Part shown: positions 34,115 through 42,993 of the stretch, piece by piece
Numbering within the stretch: the stretch's first letter is position 1
How the letters are laid out: every line of letters begins with the position of its first letter
Assembly (NCBI RefSeq): GCF_002192455.1
Contig: NZ_CP021744.1
Location: 2,108,001-2,172,000 of the forward strand
Length of the DNA stretch: 64,000 bases
Direction of reading: 5' to 3'
Source of the DNA: Streptomyces albireticuli
Lineage (GTDB): Bacteria > Actinomycetota > Actinomycetes > Streptomycetales > Streptomycetaceae
The notes under the pieces: generated by a model
The model's database searches: none
What the model saw: the letters and a program-made list of their open reading frames with translations, nothing else
Told to the model about the DNA's origin: nothing
Program-made: the position numbers and the translations under genes

Positions 34115-35593
34115 TCAGTCGCCGGCCTTCCCGCAGCGCTGGAGCTCGGCGGCGAGCTCCTCGTGCACCCGCGCCTTGATGAGGGTGCCCTCCTCGGTGT
34201 GCTCCTCGGAGATCACCTCACCGTCGGCGTGGACCCGCGCGATCAGCGAGCCCTGGGTGTAGGGCACGAGTGTCTCGATCTCGACGGCGGGCCGCGGCAG
34301 CTCGGTGTCGATCAGGGCCAGCAGGCGCTCGATGCCCTCACCGGTGCGCGCCGAGACCGCGATGGAGTGCTTCTCGACCCGCAGCAGGCGCTGGAGGACG
34401 AGCGGGTCAGCGGCATCGGCCTTGTTGATCACCACGATCTCGGGCACGTCGACCGCGCCGACCTCACGGATGACCTCGCGCACGGCCGCCAGCTGCTCCT
34501 CCGGCGCCGGGTGCGAACCATCCACCACGTGCAGGATCAGGTCGGAGTCGCCGACCTCCTCCATGGTGGAGCGGAAGGCCTCGACGAGGTGGTGCGGCAG
34601 GTGCCGGACGAACCCGACGGTGTCGGCCAGGGTGTAGAGCCGGCCGGTGGGCGTCTCGGCCCGGCGCACGGTCGGGTCGAGGGTGGCGAACAGGGCGTTC
34701 TCCACCAGCACACCCGCGCCGGTGAGGCGGTTGAGCAGCGAGGACTTGCCGGCGTTGGTGTAACCGGCGATGGCGACCGACGGGACCTTGTTCCGGCGGC
34801 GCTCCTGGCGCTTGATGTCGCGCCCGGTCTTCATCTCGGCGATCTCGCGGCGCATCTTCGCCATCTTCTCGCGGATGCGCCGACGATCCGTCTCGATCTT
34901 GGTCTCACCGGGGCCGCGCGTGGCCATGCCGCCGCCACCGCCACCACCCATCTGCCGGGAGAGCGACTGGCCCCAGCCGCGCAGCCGCGGCAGCATGTAC
35001 TGCATCTGGGCGAGCGCGACCTGGGCCTTGCCCTCTCGGGACTTGGCGTGCTGGGCGAAGATGTCGAGGATCAGGGCGGTGCGGTCGACCACCTTGACCT
35101 TGACGACGTCCTCGAGGTGGATGAGCTGACCGGGGCTGAGCTCACCGTCGCAGACCACGGTGTCGGCGCCGGTCTCCAGGACGATGTCCCGGAGCTCCTG
35201 GGCCTTGCCCGAGCCGATGTACGTGGCCGGGTCGGGCTTGTCGCGGCGCTGGACGACACCGTCGAGGACGAGGGCGCCGGCGGTCTCGGCGAGGGCGGCG
35301 AGCTCCGCGAGGGAGTTCTCCGCGTCCTGCACCGAGCCCGAGGTCCAGACGCCGACCAGCACGACGCGCTCCAGGCGCAGCTGGCGGTACTCGACCTCGG
35401 TGACGTCCTCCAGCTCGGTGGAGAGACCCGCGACGCGGCGCAGCGCCGCGCGCTCGGAGCGGTCGTACTGCTCGCCGTCGCGCTCCCCGTCGATCTCGTG
35501 GCTCCAGGCGACGTCCTCTTCCATCAGGGCGTCGGCCCGAAGGCTATCCGGGAGGCTCTGCCGGTCCTGGGGAAGGGAAGAAGAGGAGGTCAT
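34115..35593 (-). CDS. hflX: Ribosome-associated GTPase HflX
   Basis: A 492-residue GTPase that splits stalled or heat-damaged 70S ribosomes. The N-terminal HflX domain (YIGSGKAQELRD, VVCDGELSPGQL) is followed by a glycine-rich loop (RQMGGGGGGGMATRGPGETKIE) and a coiled linker. The G domain has G1 GYTNAGKS, G3 DTVGF and G4 NKAD. ATG at 35593 follows AAGGA by six bases; a longer open frame upstream is not coding-like. Convergent with the protease, and downstream of the M1 peptidase on the same strand with 134 bases between. Confidence 0.95.
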   Translation of the reverse strand: MTSSSSLPQDRQSLPDSLRADALMEEDVAWSHEIDGERDGEQYDRSERAALRRVAGLSTELEDVTEVEYRQLRLERVVLVGVWTSGSVQDAENSLAELAALAETAGALVLDGVVQRRDKPDPATYIGSGKAQELRDIVLETGADTVVCDGELSPGQLIHLEDVVKVKVVDRTALILDIFAQHAKSREGKAQVALAQMQYMLPRLRGWGQSLSRQMGGGGGGGMATRGPGETKIETDRRRIREKMAKMRREIAEMKTGRDIKRQERRRNKVPSVAIAGYTNAGKSSLLNRLTGAGVLVENALFATLDPTVRRAETPTGRLYTLADTVGFVRHLPHHLVEAFRSTMEEVGDSDLILHVVDGSHPAPEEQLAAVREVIREVGAVDVPEIVVINKADAADPLVLQRLLRVEKHSIAVSARTGEGIERLLALIDTELPRPAVEIETLVPYTQGSLIARVHADGEVISEEHTEEGTLIKARVHEELAAELQRCGKAGD

Positions 35594-35727
35594 TTGATCC
35601 TTACGTCGTTGGGAAGAGGTGGCACCTGACCGGAGCCACACCGTCGACAACGCGTGACGACGCCCGGAGATTCCCCGGGCCGGCAACCGCGCCGACCCGT
35701 CGATCGTGCCACGCCGTGGCCTGGTCG

Positions 35728-37200
35728 TCACGCGGATTTCGAGACGGGCTTCCAGTCCGCGTGACCAGGCATGGGCGGGGTCGTTGGTTCGTACAACCAC
35801 GCCCTCAGGAACTGTGTCAGGTCCTGGCCGGAGACCTGTGAGGCGAGCGCGACGAAGTCGGTCGTGCCCGCCGTGGAGTCGCGGTGGCCCGCGACCCACT
35901 CCCGCTCCAGGCGCTCGAAGGCGGGTGCGCCGATCTTCTGGCGCAGCGCGTAGAGCACCAAGGCCCCGCCGTCGTAGACATTGGGACGGAAGATACTGGT
36001 CTTCCTCCCCGGCTGGGGCACCTTGGGGGCGGCGGGCGGCCCGCCGTCGGCACGCCAGGCGTTCGACTGCTCGTACGCGGAACGCATCCGGGTGGTGAGG
36101 ACGCGGCCGCCCTTCTCCTCGGCGTACAGCGCCTCGTACCAGGTGGCGTGGGCCTCGTTGAGCCAGAGGTCGGACCAGGCGCGCGGGCTGACGCTGTCGC
36201 CGAACCACTGGTGGGCGAGCTCGTGCACCATGACGGATTCGAGGTACCAGTTGGGGATGTCGGTCCGAACGAACAGGTCGCGCTCGAAGAGCGAGAGGGT
36301 CTGGGTCTCCAGCTCGAAGCCGGTCGAGGCGTCGGCCAGCAGCACCCCGTAGGTCTCGAAGGGGTACGGGCCGACCTTCCGCTCCATCCAGGCGAGGTGG
36401 TCCGGCGTCCTGGCGAGCCACTTCTCCAGCTGCCGGCGGTCGGCGGCGGGCACGACGTCACGCACGGGAAGGCCGTGCGGGCCGGTGCGGCGGGGGACGG
36501 CCGAGCGGCCGATGGAGACCTGGGCGAGCTCGGTGGCCATGGGGTGCGGGCTGCGGTACGTCCAGATGGTCTGCGCGCCCCTGGTCGAGCGGCCGTCGGG
36601 CAGCCCGTTGGCCACCACGGTCAGCTCCTTGGGCGCGGTGACGCGGAAGGTGAAGCGGGCCTTGTCCGAGGGGTGGTCGTTGCCGGGGAAGACGCGGTGG
36701 CCCGCGTCCGCCTGATTGGCCATGACCAGGCCGTCGCTGGTGCGGACCCAGCCGCTGTCGGCGACGCGCGGATCGCTGGTGTGGCGGACGGTGACGGTGA
36801 AGTTCCCTTCGTCGGGCAGGGTCACGGCCGGGGTGACGGCCAGGTCCTCCTTGACAGGGGTGAACTCGGCGGGCAGGCCGTTGACCACGACGGAGCGGAC
36901 GGTGCCCGCGGCGAAGTCGAGGTTGAAGCGCTCCAGCCGGTCGGTGGCCTCGGCCTGGAGGGTGGTGACGGCGTCGAGCGGCTTGTCGTTGCCGTGATAG
37001 GTGAAGGCGATGTCGTAGGAGAGGACGTCGAAGCCTGGGTTGCCCAGCTCCGGGAAGAGCCGGTCGCCGATGCCCTGCGAGGTCGCGGACGGCGGGGCGG
37101 CGGCGCCCAGGAGGAGGGCCGAGACGGCTGCGGCGAGGGCGGCCCGGCGGCTCGCGGACCGCCAGGGGATCGGGGAGCGTCTCCCGGATGTGTGGGGCAT
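35728..37200 (-). CDS. Exported M1-family zinc aminopeptidase
   Basis: A 490-residue metallopeptidase. A twin-arginine-like signal (SASRRAALAAAVSALLLGAAAPPSA) suggests export. The M1 fold starts with the beta-rich N-terminal domain (YDIAFTYHGNDKPLDAVTTLQAEA). The zinc site is HELAHQWFGDSV (His326, Glu327, His330) with the downstream Glu in WLNEAHATWYE. The usual GAMEN exopeptidase motif is replaced by ASTGFELETQT, as in related secreted actinomycete members, so specificity is uncertain. ATG at 37200 chosen; earlier in-frame starts to 37290 overlap low-complexity sequence. It follows rshA by 117 bases. Confidence 0.9.
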   Translation of the reverse strand: MPHTSGRRSPIPWRSASRRAALAAAVSALLLGAAAPPSATSQGIGDRLFPELGNPGFDVLSYDIAFTYHGNDKPLDAVTTLQAEATDRLERFNLDFAAGTVRSVVVNGLPAEFTPVKEDLAVTPAVTLPDEGNFTVTVRHTSDPRVADSGWVRTSDGLVMANQADAGHRVFPGNDHPSDKARFTFRVTAPKELTVVANGLPDGRSTRGAQTIWTYRSPHPMATELAQVSIGRSAVPRRTGPHGLPVRDVVPAADRRQLEKWLARTPDHLAWMERKVGPYPFETYGVLLADASTGFELETQTLSLFERDLFVRTDIPNWYLESVMVHELAHQWFGDSVSPRAWSDLWLNEAHATWYEALYAEEKGGRVLTTRMRSAYEQSNAWRADGGPPAAPKVPQPGRKTSIFRPNVYDGGALVLYALRQKIGAPAFERLEREWVAGHRDSTAGTTDFVALASQVSGQDLTQFLRAWLYEPTTPPMPGHADWKPVSKSA

Positions 37201-37317
37201 GCGTCCACCGCTATCAGCGCCGGGGCCCCCGCCGTCGGCGGCACGACGCCGCCCCACCCGTATGAGCACTCCGGAAGGATGTGCGGTCACCGGGCGGGCG
37301 GCCGAGCCGCCCCCGGG

Positions 37318-39447
37318 TCACAGGGGGGCGCCCGCGACGGCCCGTCCGGCCCGCTCGACGTCGTAGACCCCCGGCACCCGGCGCATCGCCCGCATCAGCT
37401 CCGGCAGCCGGCCGGCGTCGGTGAGCTGGAGGGTGTAGGTGTGACGCACCCGCTGTTCGTGCGGCGGCTCGACGGCGGCCGAGATGACGGCCGCCCCCTC
37501 GGCGGCGATGGCCTCGGTGAGGTCGGCGAGGAGGTGCGGCCGGCTGAACGACTCGGCCCGGAGCGTCACGCGGTAGTCGCAGGCGACGGCGCTGTCGGGC
37601 GCGCCCCAGCGCACGTCCACCGGCGCGCGTCCCGAGGCGGTCATGCGCTGCACCGCCGGGCACTGCGCGCGGTGCACGGTGACGGTGCCGCCGCGCACCT
37701 CGAAGCCCGTGACCTTGTCGGGCGGCACGGGCGTACAGCAGCCGGCCAGCCGGACGCTCGCGGCGGCGAGGTCGGCGCCGTCGGCCGCGACGACGACGGG
37801 CCAGCGCAGGGCCGGCGCGGTCGAGCGCGGCGGCGGGCACGGCCGGTCCGCGGCCTGCGGCACGGACGGGGTGGCGGGGTCGGGCGCCGGGTGGGTGGCC
37901 AGCCAGCGCTCGATGGCGATCCGCGCGGCGGGCGTACGGGCGTGCTCCAGCCAGTCGGGAGAGGGACCGGACACGGCGTCACGGGACATCAGGAGGTGCA
38001 GCGTGTCCCCGTCGCGCAGGACGGTGCTCAGCGTCGCCAGCCGGCCGTTGACCCGGGCGCCGATGCAGGCGTGCGCGCCTTCCCCGTGCTGGGCGTAGGC
38101 GGCGTCGACACAGCTCGAACCGGCCGGCAGGCCGATGGTGCCGCCGTCGGCGCGGAAGACGGTGACCTCGCGGTCCTGGGCGAGCTCGTCGCGGAGCGAG
38201 GTCCAGAAGGTGTCGGGGTCGGGGGTGGCGCGCTGCCATTCCAGGAGCCGGGAGAGCCAGCCCGGCCGGGTCGGGTCGACGCGCTCACCGTCCGTCGCGT
38301 CGGGCGTCTCGGGCGCCGCGTAGGGGTTGCCGAGGGCGACGACGCCGGCCTCGGCGACGCGGTGCATCTGGTGGGTGCGGATGAGGACCTGCGCGGGCTC
38401 GCCGCTCGGGCCGGCCACCGCGGTGTGCAGCGACTGGTACAGGTTGAACTTCGGGACGGCGATGAAGTCCTTGAACTCGGAGACGAAAGGCTGGAAGCAC
38501 GTGTGCAGTTCGCCCAGGACGGCGTAGCAGTCGGCGTCCTCCCCGACGAGCACCAGGAGTCTGCCGAGGTCCGATCCGGTCACCTTGCCGCGCTTGAGGC
38601 GCACGCGGTGGACGGAGACGAAGTGCCGGGCGCGGACGAGGACGTCGGCGGCGATGCCCGCGTCGCGCATGACGGAGCGGATGCGCTCGGCGGTCGCCTC
38701 CAGGGGGTTCGGGCCCGCCACGTGGGAGAGGACGAGGTCGCGGGTGCGGGCGTACTCCTCGGGGTGGAGGATCGCGAAGACGAGGTCCTCCAGCTCGGTC
38801 TTGAGTGCCTGCACGCCCAGCCGCTCGGCGAGGGGGATCAGCACGTCGCGGGTGACCTTGGCGATGCGGACCTGCTTCTCGGGGCGCATCACGCCGAGGG
38901 TGCGCATGTTGTGCAGCCGGTCGGCGAGCTTGATGGACATCACGCGGACGTCGTTGCCGGTGGCGACGAGCATCTTGCGGAAGGTCTCCGGCTCGGCCGC
39001 CGCGCCGTAGTCGACCTTCTCCAGCTTGGTCACGCCGTCGACGAGGAAGCGGACCTCCTCACCGAACTGACCCCGCACCTGATCCAGCGTCACCTCGGTG
39101 TCCTCGACGGTGTCGTGCAGGAGGGAGGCGGTCAAGGTGGTCGTCTCGGCGCCCAGTTCGGCGAGGATCAGGGTCACGGCGAGCGGGTGCGTGATGTACG
39201 GCTCGCCGCTCTTGCGCGTCTGGCCGCGGTGCGAGGACTCCGCGAGGAGGTAGGCGCGGCGGAGGATGTCGAGGTCCGCCCCGGGGTGGTGGGCGCGATG
39301 GACCTTGGCGACGTGGTCGATGGCGTCCGGCAGCCGGCCCCGCGAGCCGGAGCCGCTCAGCGCCGCCCGCCCCAGCCGTCTCAGGTCGAGACGGGCCCGG
39401 CCGCGCCAGCGGCCGGGAGCACCTTCGTTCGGGGCGTCTGCGCTCAT
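37318..39447 (-). CDS. rshA: RelA/SpoT homolog RshA
   Basis: A 709-residue protein with the long RelA/SpoT layout: HD hydrolase (residues about 45-200, with SSHRGQTRKSG, LLHDTVEDT and LADRLHNMRTL intact), synthetase-like domain, TGS domain (EVTVFRADGGTIGLPAG), a Cys-containing region and an ACT domain at the C terminus. In the synthetase-like part the catalytic ExQIRT motif reads AQVLIRT, and the following AAHWxYK region is VALGNPY. It therefore probably degrades ppGpp but may not make it. ATG at 39447 follows GGAGG at good spacing. Matches the position of rshA in S. coelicolor, where a separate RelA is the main synthetase. Confidence 0.88.
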   Translation of the reverse strand: MSADAPNEGAPGRWRGRARLDLRRLGRAALSGSGSRGRLPDAIDHVAKVHRAHHPGADLDILRRAYLLAESSHRGQTRKSGEPYITHPLAVTLILAELGAETTTLTASLLHDTVEDTEVTLDQVRGQFGEEVRFLVDGVTKLEKVDYGAAAEPETFRKMLVATGNDVRVMSIKLADRLHNMRTLGVMRPEKQVRIAKVTRDVLIPLAERLGVQALKTELEDLVFAILHPEEYARTRDLVLSHVAGPNPLEATAERIRSVMRDAGIAADVLVRARHFVSVHRVRLKRGKVTGSDLGRLLVLVGEDADCYAVLGELHTCFQPFVSEFKDFIAVPKFNLYQSLHTAVAGPSGEPAQVLIRTHQMHRVAEAGVVALGNPYAAPETPDATDGERVDPTRPGWLSRLLEWQRATPDPDTFWTSLRDELAQDREVTVFRADGGTIGLPAGSSCVDAAYAQHGEGAHACIGARVNGRLATLSTVLRDGDTLHLLMSRDAVSGPSPDWLEHARTPAARIAIERWLATHPAPDPATPSVPQAADRPCPPPRSTAPALRWPVVVAADGADLAAASVRLAGCCTPVPPDKVTGFEVRGGTVTVHRAQCPAVQRMTASGRAPVDVRWGAPDSAVACDYRVTLRAESFSRPHLLADLTEAIAAEGAAVISAAVEPPHEQRVRHTYTLQLTDAGRLPELMRAMRRVPGVYDVERAGRAVAGAPL

Positions 39448-39640
39448 GGGCACCTCCGGCAGCGTCGACCGGCGGTCGGCTCACGCCTTCCGGACCGGTG
39501 CTTGATGCTACCGAGCCCATCACGCGCTGCTCGCCCGCTCTCGCCCAGAGTGAAACGGATCACCCATTCGAGCGAGCCACGCTGCCGGTCGTTCGGCAAA
39601 CGGTCCCGGGCCGGGGTAGTGCGCCGGTGGCGGCCGGGTG

Positions 39641-40519
39641 TCAGCCGAGGACGGTGTCCAGCCAGGACGCGTCGAACACGCCCTCCGCGACGATCACCGC
39701 GGGGCCGGTCATCTCGACGGAGCCGTCGGGCGTCTCGGCTATCTCCAGGCGTCCGCCGGGGAGGTCCACGGTGTACGTGACGGGCAGGCCGGTGACCGCC
39801 GGGTCGAGGCCGTCGCGGCGGGCCGTCGCGACCATCACGGCGCAGGCGCCCGTGCCGCAGGAGCGGGTCTCGCCGGAGCCGCGCTCGTGCACCCGCATGG
39901 CGACGTGGCGCGGGCCGCGGTCCACGACGAACTCGACGTTGGTGCCGTCGGGGTACGCGCCCTCGGGGGCGACGGCGGGGGCCGTGAAGAGATTGCCGGC
40001 GTCGGCGAGGTCCTCGACGAAGCAGACCGCGTGCGGGTTGCCCATGTTGACGTGGAGGGCGGGCCAGCTGCGGGTGCCGACGGTGACCGTGACGGGGCCC
40101 GCGGGCAGCAGGGCCTTGCCCATGGAGACGGTGATCCCGCCGCCGGCGCTCTCCTTGGCGATGTGCGCGTGGCGGACGCCGGCGCGGGTGGCGACGGCGA
40201 GGTCGCCCGCCTCGGCCAGGCCGGCGTGCTGGAGGTAGCGGGCGAAGACGCGGACGCCGTTGCCGCACATCTCGGCGATGGTGCCGTCGCTGTTGCGGTA
40301 GTCCATGAACCACTCGGCCTCGTCGGCCATCGCGCGTGCCTCGGGGTGGGCCGCGGACCGGACGACGCGCAGGACGCCGTCCGCGCCGATGCCCGCCCGG
40401 CGGTCGCACAGACGGGCGACGGCGGCCGGGGACAGCTCGATACGGCCGTCGAGATCGGGGACGATCACGAAGTCGTTCTCCGTGCCGTGGCCCTTGAGGA
40501 AGGCGATCTGTGTGCTCAC
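39641..40519 (-). CDS. dapF: Diaminopimelate epimerase
   Basis: A 292-residue enzyme converting LL- to meso-diaminopimelate for lysine and cell-wall synthesis. The two catalytic cysteines are Cys85 (EMCGNGVR) and Cys221 (SCGTGACA). Other motifs are KGHGTENDFV and VNMGNPHAVCFV. Note that many orthologs have KGxGNDF; here Glu precedes Asn. Streptomyces cell walls use LL-DAP, so here the enzyme serves mainly lysine synthesis. GTG at 40519. Next to miaA, as in Mycobacterium. Confidence 0.96.
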   Translation of the reverse strand: MSTQIAFLKGHGTENDFVIVPDLDGRIELSPAAVARLCDRRAGIGADGVLRVVRSAAHPEARAMADEAEWFMDYRNSDGTIAEMCGNGVRVFARYLQHAGLAEAGDLAVATRAGVRHAHIAKESAGGGITVSMGKALLPAGPVTVTVGTRSWPALHVNMGNPHAVCFVEDLADAGNLFTAPAVAPEGAYPDGTNVEFVVDRGPRHVAMRVHERGSGETRSCGTGACAVMVATARRDGLDPAVTGLPVTYTVDLPGGRLEIAETPDGSVEMTGPAVIVAEGVFDASWLDTVLG

Positions 40520-40578
40520 GCTTCGATGGTACGGGGCCGGTGTGACAACCTCCCTGGCCAGGCCCCGTAAGGGGCCCG

Positions 40579-41064
40579 CTAACGCAGACGGGCGACGCGC
40601 CAGACGGCGAGGACGACCACCAGGGCGACGACGGCGGTGTACGAGGCGACGTACCGCCAGTCGGGGCGGCTGCCGGAGCCGCGGGGCGGCAGGCCGGGCC
40701 AGGTGTAGCCGACGCGGCGGGCGGCCATCACGCCCCAGCCCGCGGCGCAGCAGCTGATCAGCAGGCCGAGCATGGCGACGACCGGTCCACCGTCGCCGAA
40801 CTCGAAGGCGAGCGGGAAGGCGAACATCAGCGACCCGGTCGCGGCGAGGACGACGATGGGCGCGATCTGCCAGATGCGCAGCCTGCGCTGCGGGCGCAGC
40901 TCCCGGAAGGAGGCGGGGGCGGCCGCGTCGGGGGTGGCTTCGTCCGTCTCGCCGGTGTCCTCGGGGCCATCCGGAGTCAGTGCCTCCGGATCTCCCCCGG
41001 CCACCGCCGGGAGGTGTCCCCTCCGGGGCGGCTGTTGCGGTCTGTCACGAGGGCCGGCCTCCAT
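40579..41064 (-). CDS. Small membrane protein, unknown function
   Basis: A 161-residue protein. The first 60 residues are charged and Pro-rich. Three hydrophobic segments follow (IWQIAPIVVLAATGSLMFAFPLAF, VVAMLGLLISCCAAGWGVMAA and YVASYTAVVALVVVLAVW), separated by basic and Arg/Gly-rich loops. I do not recognise the family. ATG at 41064 lies eight bases after GGAGG, which decides the start against the longer frame. It sits between dapF and miaA and may share their transcript. Confidence 0.65.
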   Translation of the reverse strand: MEAGPRDRPQQPPRRGHLPAVAGGDPEALTPDGPEDTGETDEATPDAAAPASFRELRPQRRLRIWQIAPIVVLAATGSLMFAFPLAFEFGDGGPVVAMLGLLISCCAAGWGVMAARRVGYTWPGLPPRGSGSRPDWRYVASYTAVVALVVVLAVWRVARLR

Positions 41065-41171
41065 CGCCACGCGCCCTCCCAACTCGGACTTCACGGCTCG
41101 ATCGAAGCTTGATGATGGCACGCTCCCGCAGGCCGCAAGGGCGTGCATAGCGTCCCGATGCCATCACGTGA

Positions 41172-42122
41172 TCAGGCTGTGACCGCCCGTTCGACCAACC
41201 TCAGCGCTTGCCCGGGGAGTTCCGCCCGGTCGTCGGCCGCGCCGCTCAGCCAGTGGACGCGCTTGTCCTTCCGGAACCACGAGTCCTGCCGGCGCGCGAA
41301 GCGCTTGGTGGCCCTTACGGTCTCCAGGCGCGCCTCCTCCTCGGTGCAGTCCCCGGCGAGGAAGGAGAGCACCTGCTGGTACCCGAGCGCGCGGGACGCC
41401 GTACGCCCCTCGCGCAGGCCCTCGCGCTCCAGCGCGCGCACCTCGTCGACGAGTCCCGCCTCCCACATGCGGTCCACCCGGACGGTGATCCGCTCGTCGA
41501 GCTCGGGGCGCTCGACGTCGACACCGATCTGCAACGCGTCGTACACGGGGTCTTCACCCGGCAGGTTGGCGGTGAAGGGCCGTCCGGTCAGCTCGATGAC
41601 CTCCAGGGCGCGCACGATGCGGCGGCCGTTGCCCGGCAGGATCGCGCGGGCGGCGGCGGGGTCGGCGGCGGCCAGCCGGGCGTGCAGCTCGCCGGGGCCC
41701 CGCTCGGCCAGCTCCTCCTCCAGGCGGGCGCGGACGGCCGGGTCGGTGCCGGGGAAGTCGAGGGCGTCGATCGTGCCCTTGATGTAGAGCCCGGAGCCGC
41801 CGACGAGCACCGGGGTGCGGCCCTCGGCGAGCAGCTTGTCGATCACGGCGCGGGCCAGCCGCTGGTACTCGGCGACGCTCGCGGCCTCCGTGACGTCCCA
41901 GATGTCGAGCAGGTGGTGCGGCACTCCCTGCCGCTCCTCCGGCGTCAGCTTGGCCGTACCGATGTCCATGCCCCGGTAGAGCTGCATGGAGTCGGCGTTG
42001 ACCACCTCACCGCCCAGGTGCTGGGCGAGGGCGACGCCGAGGTCGGACTTGCCGGCCGCCGTGGGACCCACGACGGCGATGACCCGCGGTACGGGAACTG
42101 CGTTTTTCACCGGGTTTCTCAC
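41172..42122 (-). CDS. miaA: tRNA dimethylallyltransferase MiaA
   Basis: A 316-residue enzyme transferring an isopentenyl group to N6 of A37 in tRNAs that read UNN codons, including the bldA leucyl-tRNA for UUA. The P-loop is GPTAAGKS (about residues 19-26), followed by NADSMQLYRGMDIGTAKL and HHLLDIWDV; GGSGLYIKG and LGYQQVLSFL follow the family. GTG at 42122 is chosen; GTG at 42110 is possible. Longer in-frame sequence to 42248 is not conserved-looking. miaB, acting next on the same base, is 1.7 kb away. Confidence 0.95.
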   Translation of the reverse strand: MRNPVKNAVPVPRVIAVVGPTAAGKSDLGVALAQHLGGEVVNADSMQLYRGMDIGTAKLTPEERQGVPHHLLDIWDVTEAASVAEYQRLARAVIDKLLAEGRTPVLVGGSGLYIKGTIDALDFPGTDPAVRARLEEELAERGPGELHARLAAADPAAARAILPGNGRRIVRALEVIELTGRPFTANLPGEDPVYDALQIGVDVERPELDERITVRVDRMWEAGLVDEVRALEREGLREGRTASRALGYQQVLSFLAGDCTEEEARLETVRATKRFARRQDSWFRKDKRVHWLSGAADDRAELPGQALRLVERAVTA

Positions 42123-42305
42123 CGGATCAGTCTCGCAAACCTTTGCAGTACCCCACGAACGAGCGACGTGACGCGACGCTGCCGGTTTCGTTGCCTGTTG
42201 CGAGGTTCCGAGAGCCGGTTCACAGGTCGGTGTCCGGAAGCGGCGCAATGGACCGCCCCGGGCGACGCGGGATTTCGCTCACACCAGTAAGGTAATGGAG
42301 TAGAT

Positions 42306-42548
42306 ATGGGCGTGTTTTCAAGGTTTCGCCGTAAGAAGGCCGAAGCGTCAACCGAAGAGGCGGCGACAGCCACTCTGACGACGGAATCGGCCGACGACGC
42401 CGGGACCACCGAGACCGCCGAGGCCGAGCCGGAGCAGACCGGCGAGGCCAAGGCGGAACCCGCGGCGGGCGAGGGAGTCGAGATTCCCAAGCAGCAGTCC
42501 GCGGAGAAGGCGGCTGACAGCGAGGCCGGTGAGGGCGCCCGTAAGTAG
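42306..42548 (+). CDS. Small acidic protein of unknown function
   Basis: An 80-residue protein. The start is basic (MGVFSRFRRKK) and the rest is Glu/Ala/Thr-rich and probably disordered (TTESADDAGTTETAEAEPEQT). Not recognised beyond looking like a Streptomyces-specific small protein. ATG at 42306 follows a clear GGAG. Its stop is 30 bases before the next small gene, so the two are probably co-transcribed. Confidence 0.65.
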   Translation: MGVFSRFRRKKAEASTEEAATATLTTESADDAGTTETAEAEPEQTGEAKAEPAAGEGVEIPKQQSAEKAADSEAGEGARK

Positions 42549-42578
42549 CTTTGACGAGGAAAGACGAGGGAAGGCGCC

Positions 42579-42824
42579 ATGGGCCTGTTGGACAATCTCA
42601 AGGCCAAGCTCGGTCCCGTGAAGGACAAGGTCGGCGACCTCGCGCAGCAGCACGGGGACAAGATCGAGCAGGGGTTGGAGAAGGCCGCCAAGGTCGTCGA
42701 CGAGAAGACCAAGGGCAAGTACAGCAGCCAGATCCAGACGGGCACCGGCAAGGCCAAGGACGCCATCGACCGCCTCGCCGAGAAGGATGGCAAGGACGGC
42801 GGTACGGGCTCCACGGCCCCCTGA
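42579..42824 (+). CDS. MT0933-like (Rv0909-type) antitoxin-family protein
   Basis: An 81-residue Lys/Gly/Ala-rich helical protein: LDNLKAKLGPVKDKVGDLAQQHGDKIEQGLEKAAKVVDEKTKGKYSSQI. This matches the small actinobacterial family annotated as Rv0909/MT0933-like antitoxins. No toxin gene is adjacent; the preceding 80-residue gene is not toxin-like. The antitoxin label therefore comes from the family, not from context. ATG at 42579 follows GAGGGAAGG. It ends before a strong hairpin. Confidence 0.72.
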   Translation: MGLLDNLKAKLGPVKDKVGDLAQQHGDKIEQGLEKAAKVVDEKTKGKYSSQIQTGTGKAKDAIDRLAEKDGKDGGTGSTAP

Positions 42825-42833
42825 GACCTCGTC

Positions 42834-42873
42834 GGCGACGGGCCGCGGAGCGGGTGCTCCACGGCCCGTCGCC
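42834..42873. terminator. Terminator after the small-protein pair
   Basis: 18-base arms GGCGACGGGCCGCGGAGC / GCTCCACGGCCCGTCGCC with one mismatch and a 4-base loop. Confidence 0.75.
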
Positions 42874-42993
42874 GTTCACCCCTCCGCGTCCGCGTACGCC
42901 GCTCTGAAGGCCGCACGGGTGCCGGAGGCATTCCAGTGAGCGCGGGGGCCCTGCGGCCGCCCAGGAGTGCCGTGGAAGCGGCTCCCGGGGCCC

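Noticed and set aside
34115..36421. 768-codon frame extending hflX upstream into the M1 peptidase gene
   Set aside because: HflX similarity begins at the ATG at 35593, which has a ribosome-binding site; upstream residues are a shadow of the peptidase gene.
42579..42824. Toxin-antitoxin system
   Set aside because: Only an antitoxin-family protein is present; no neighbour resembles a toxin, so a functional module is not claimed.
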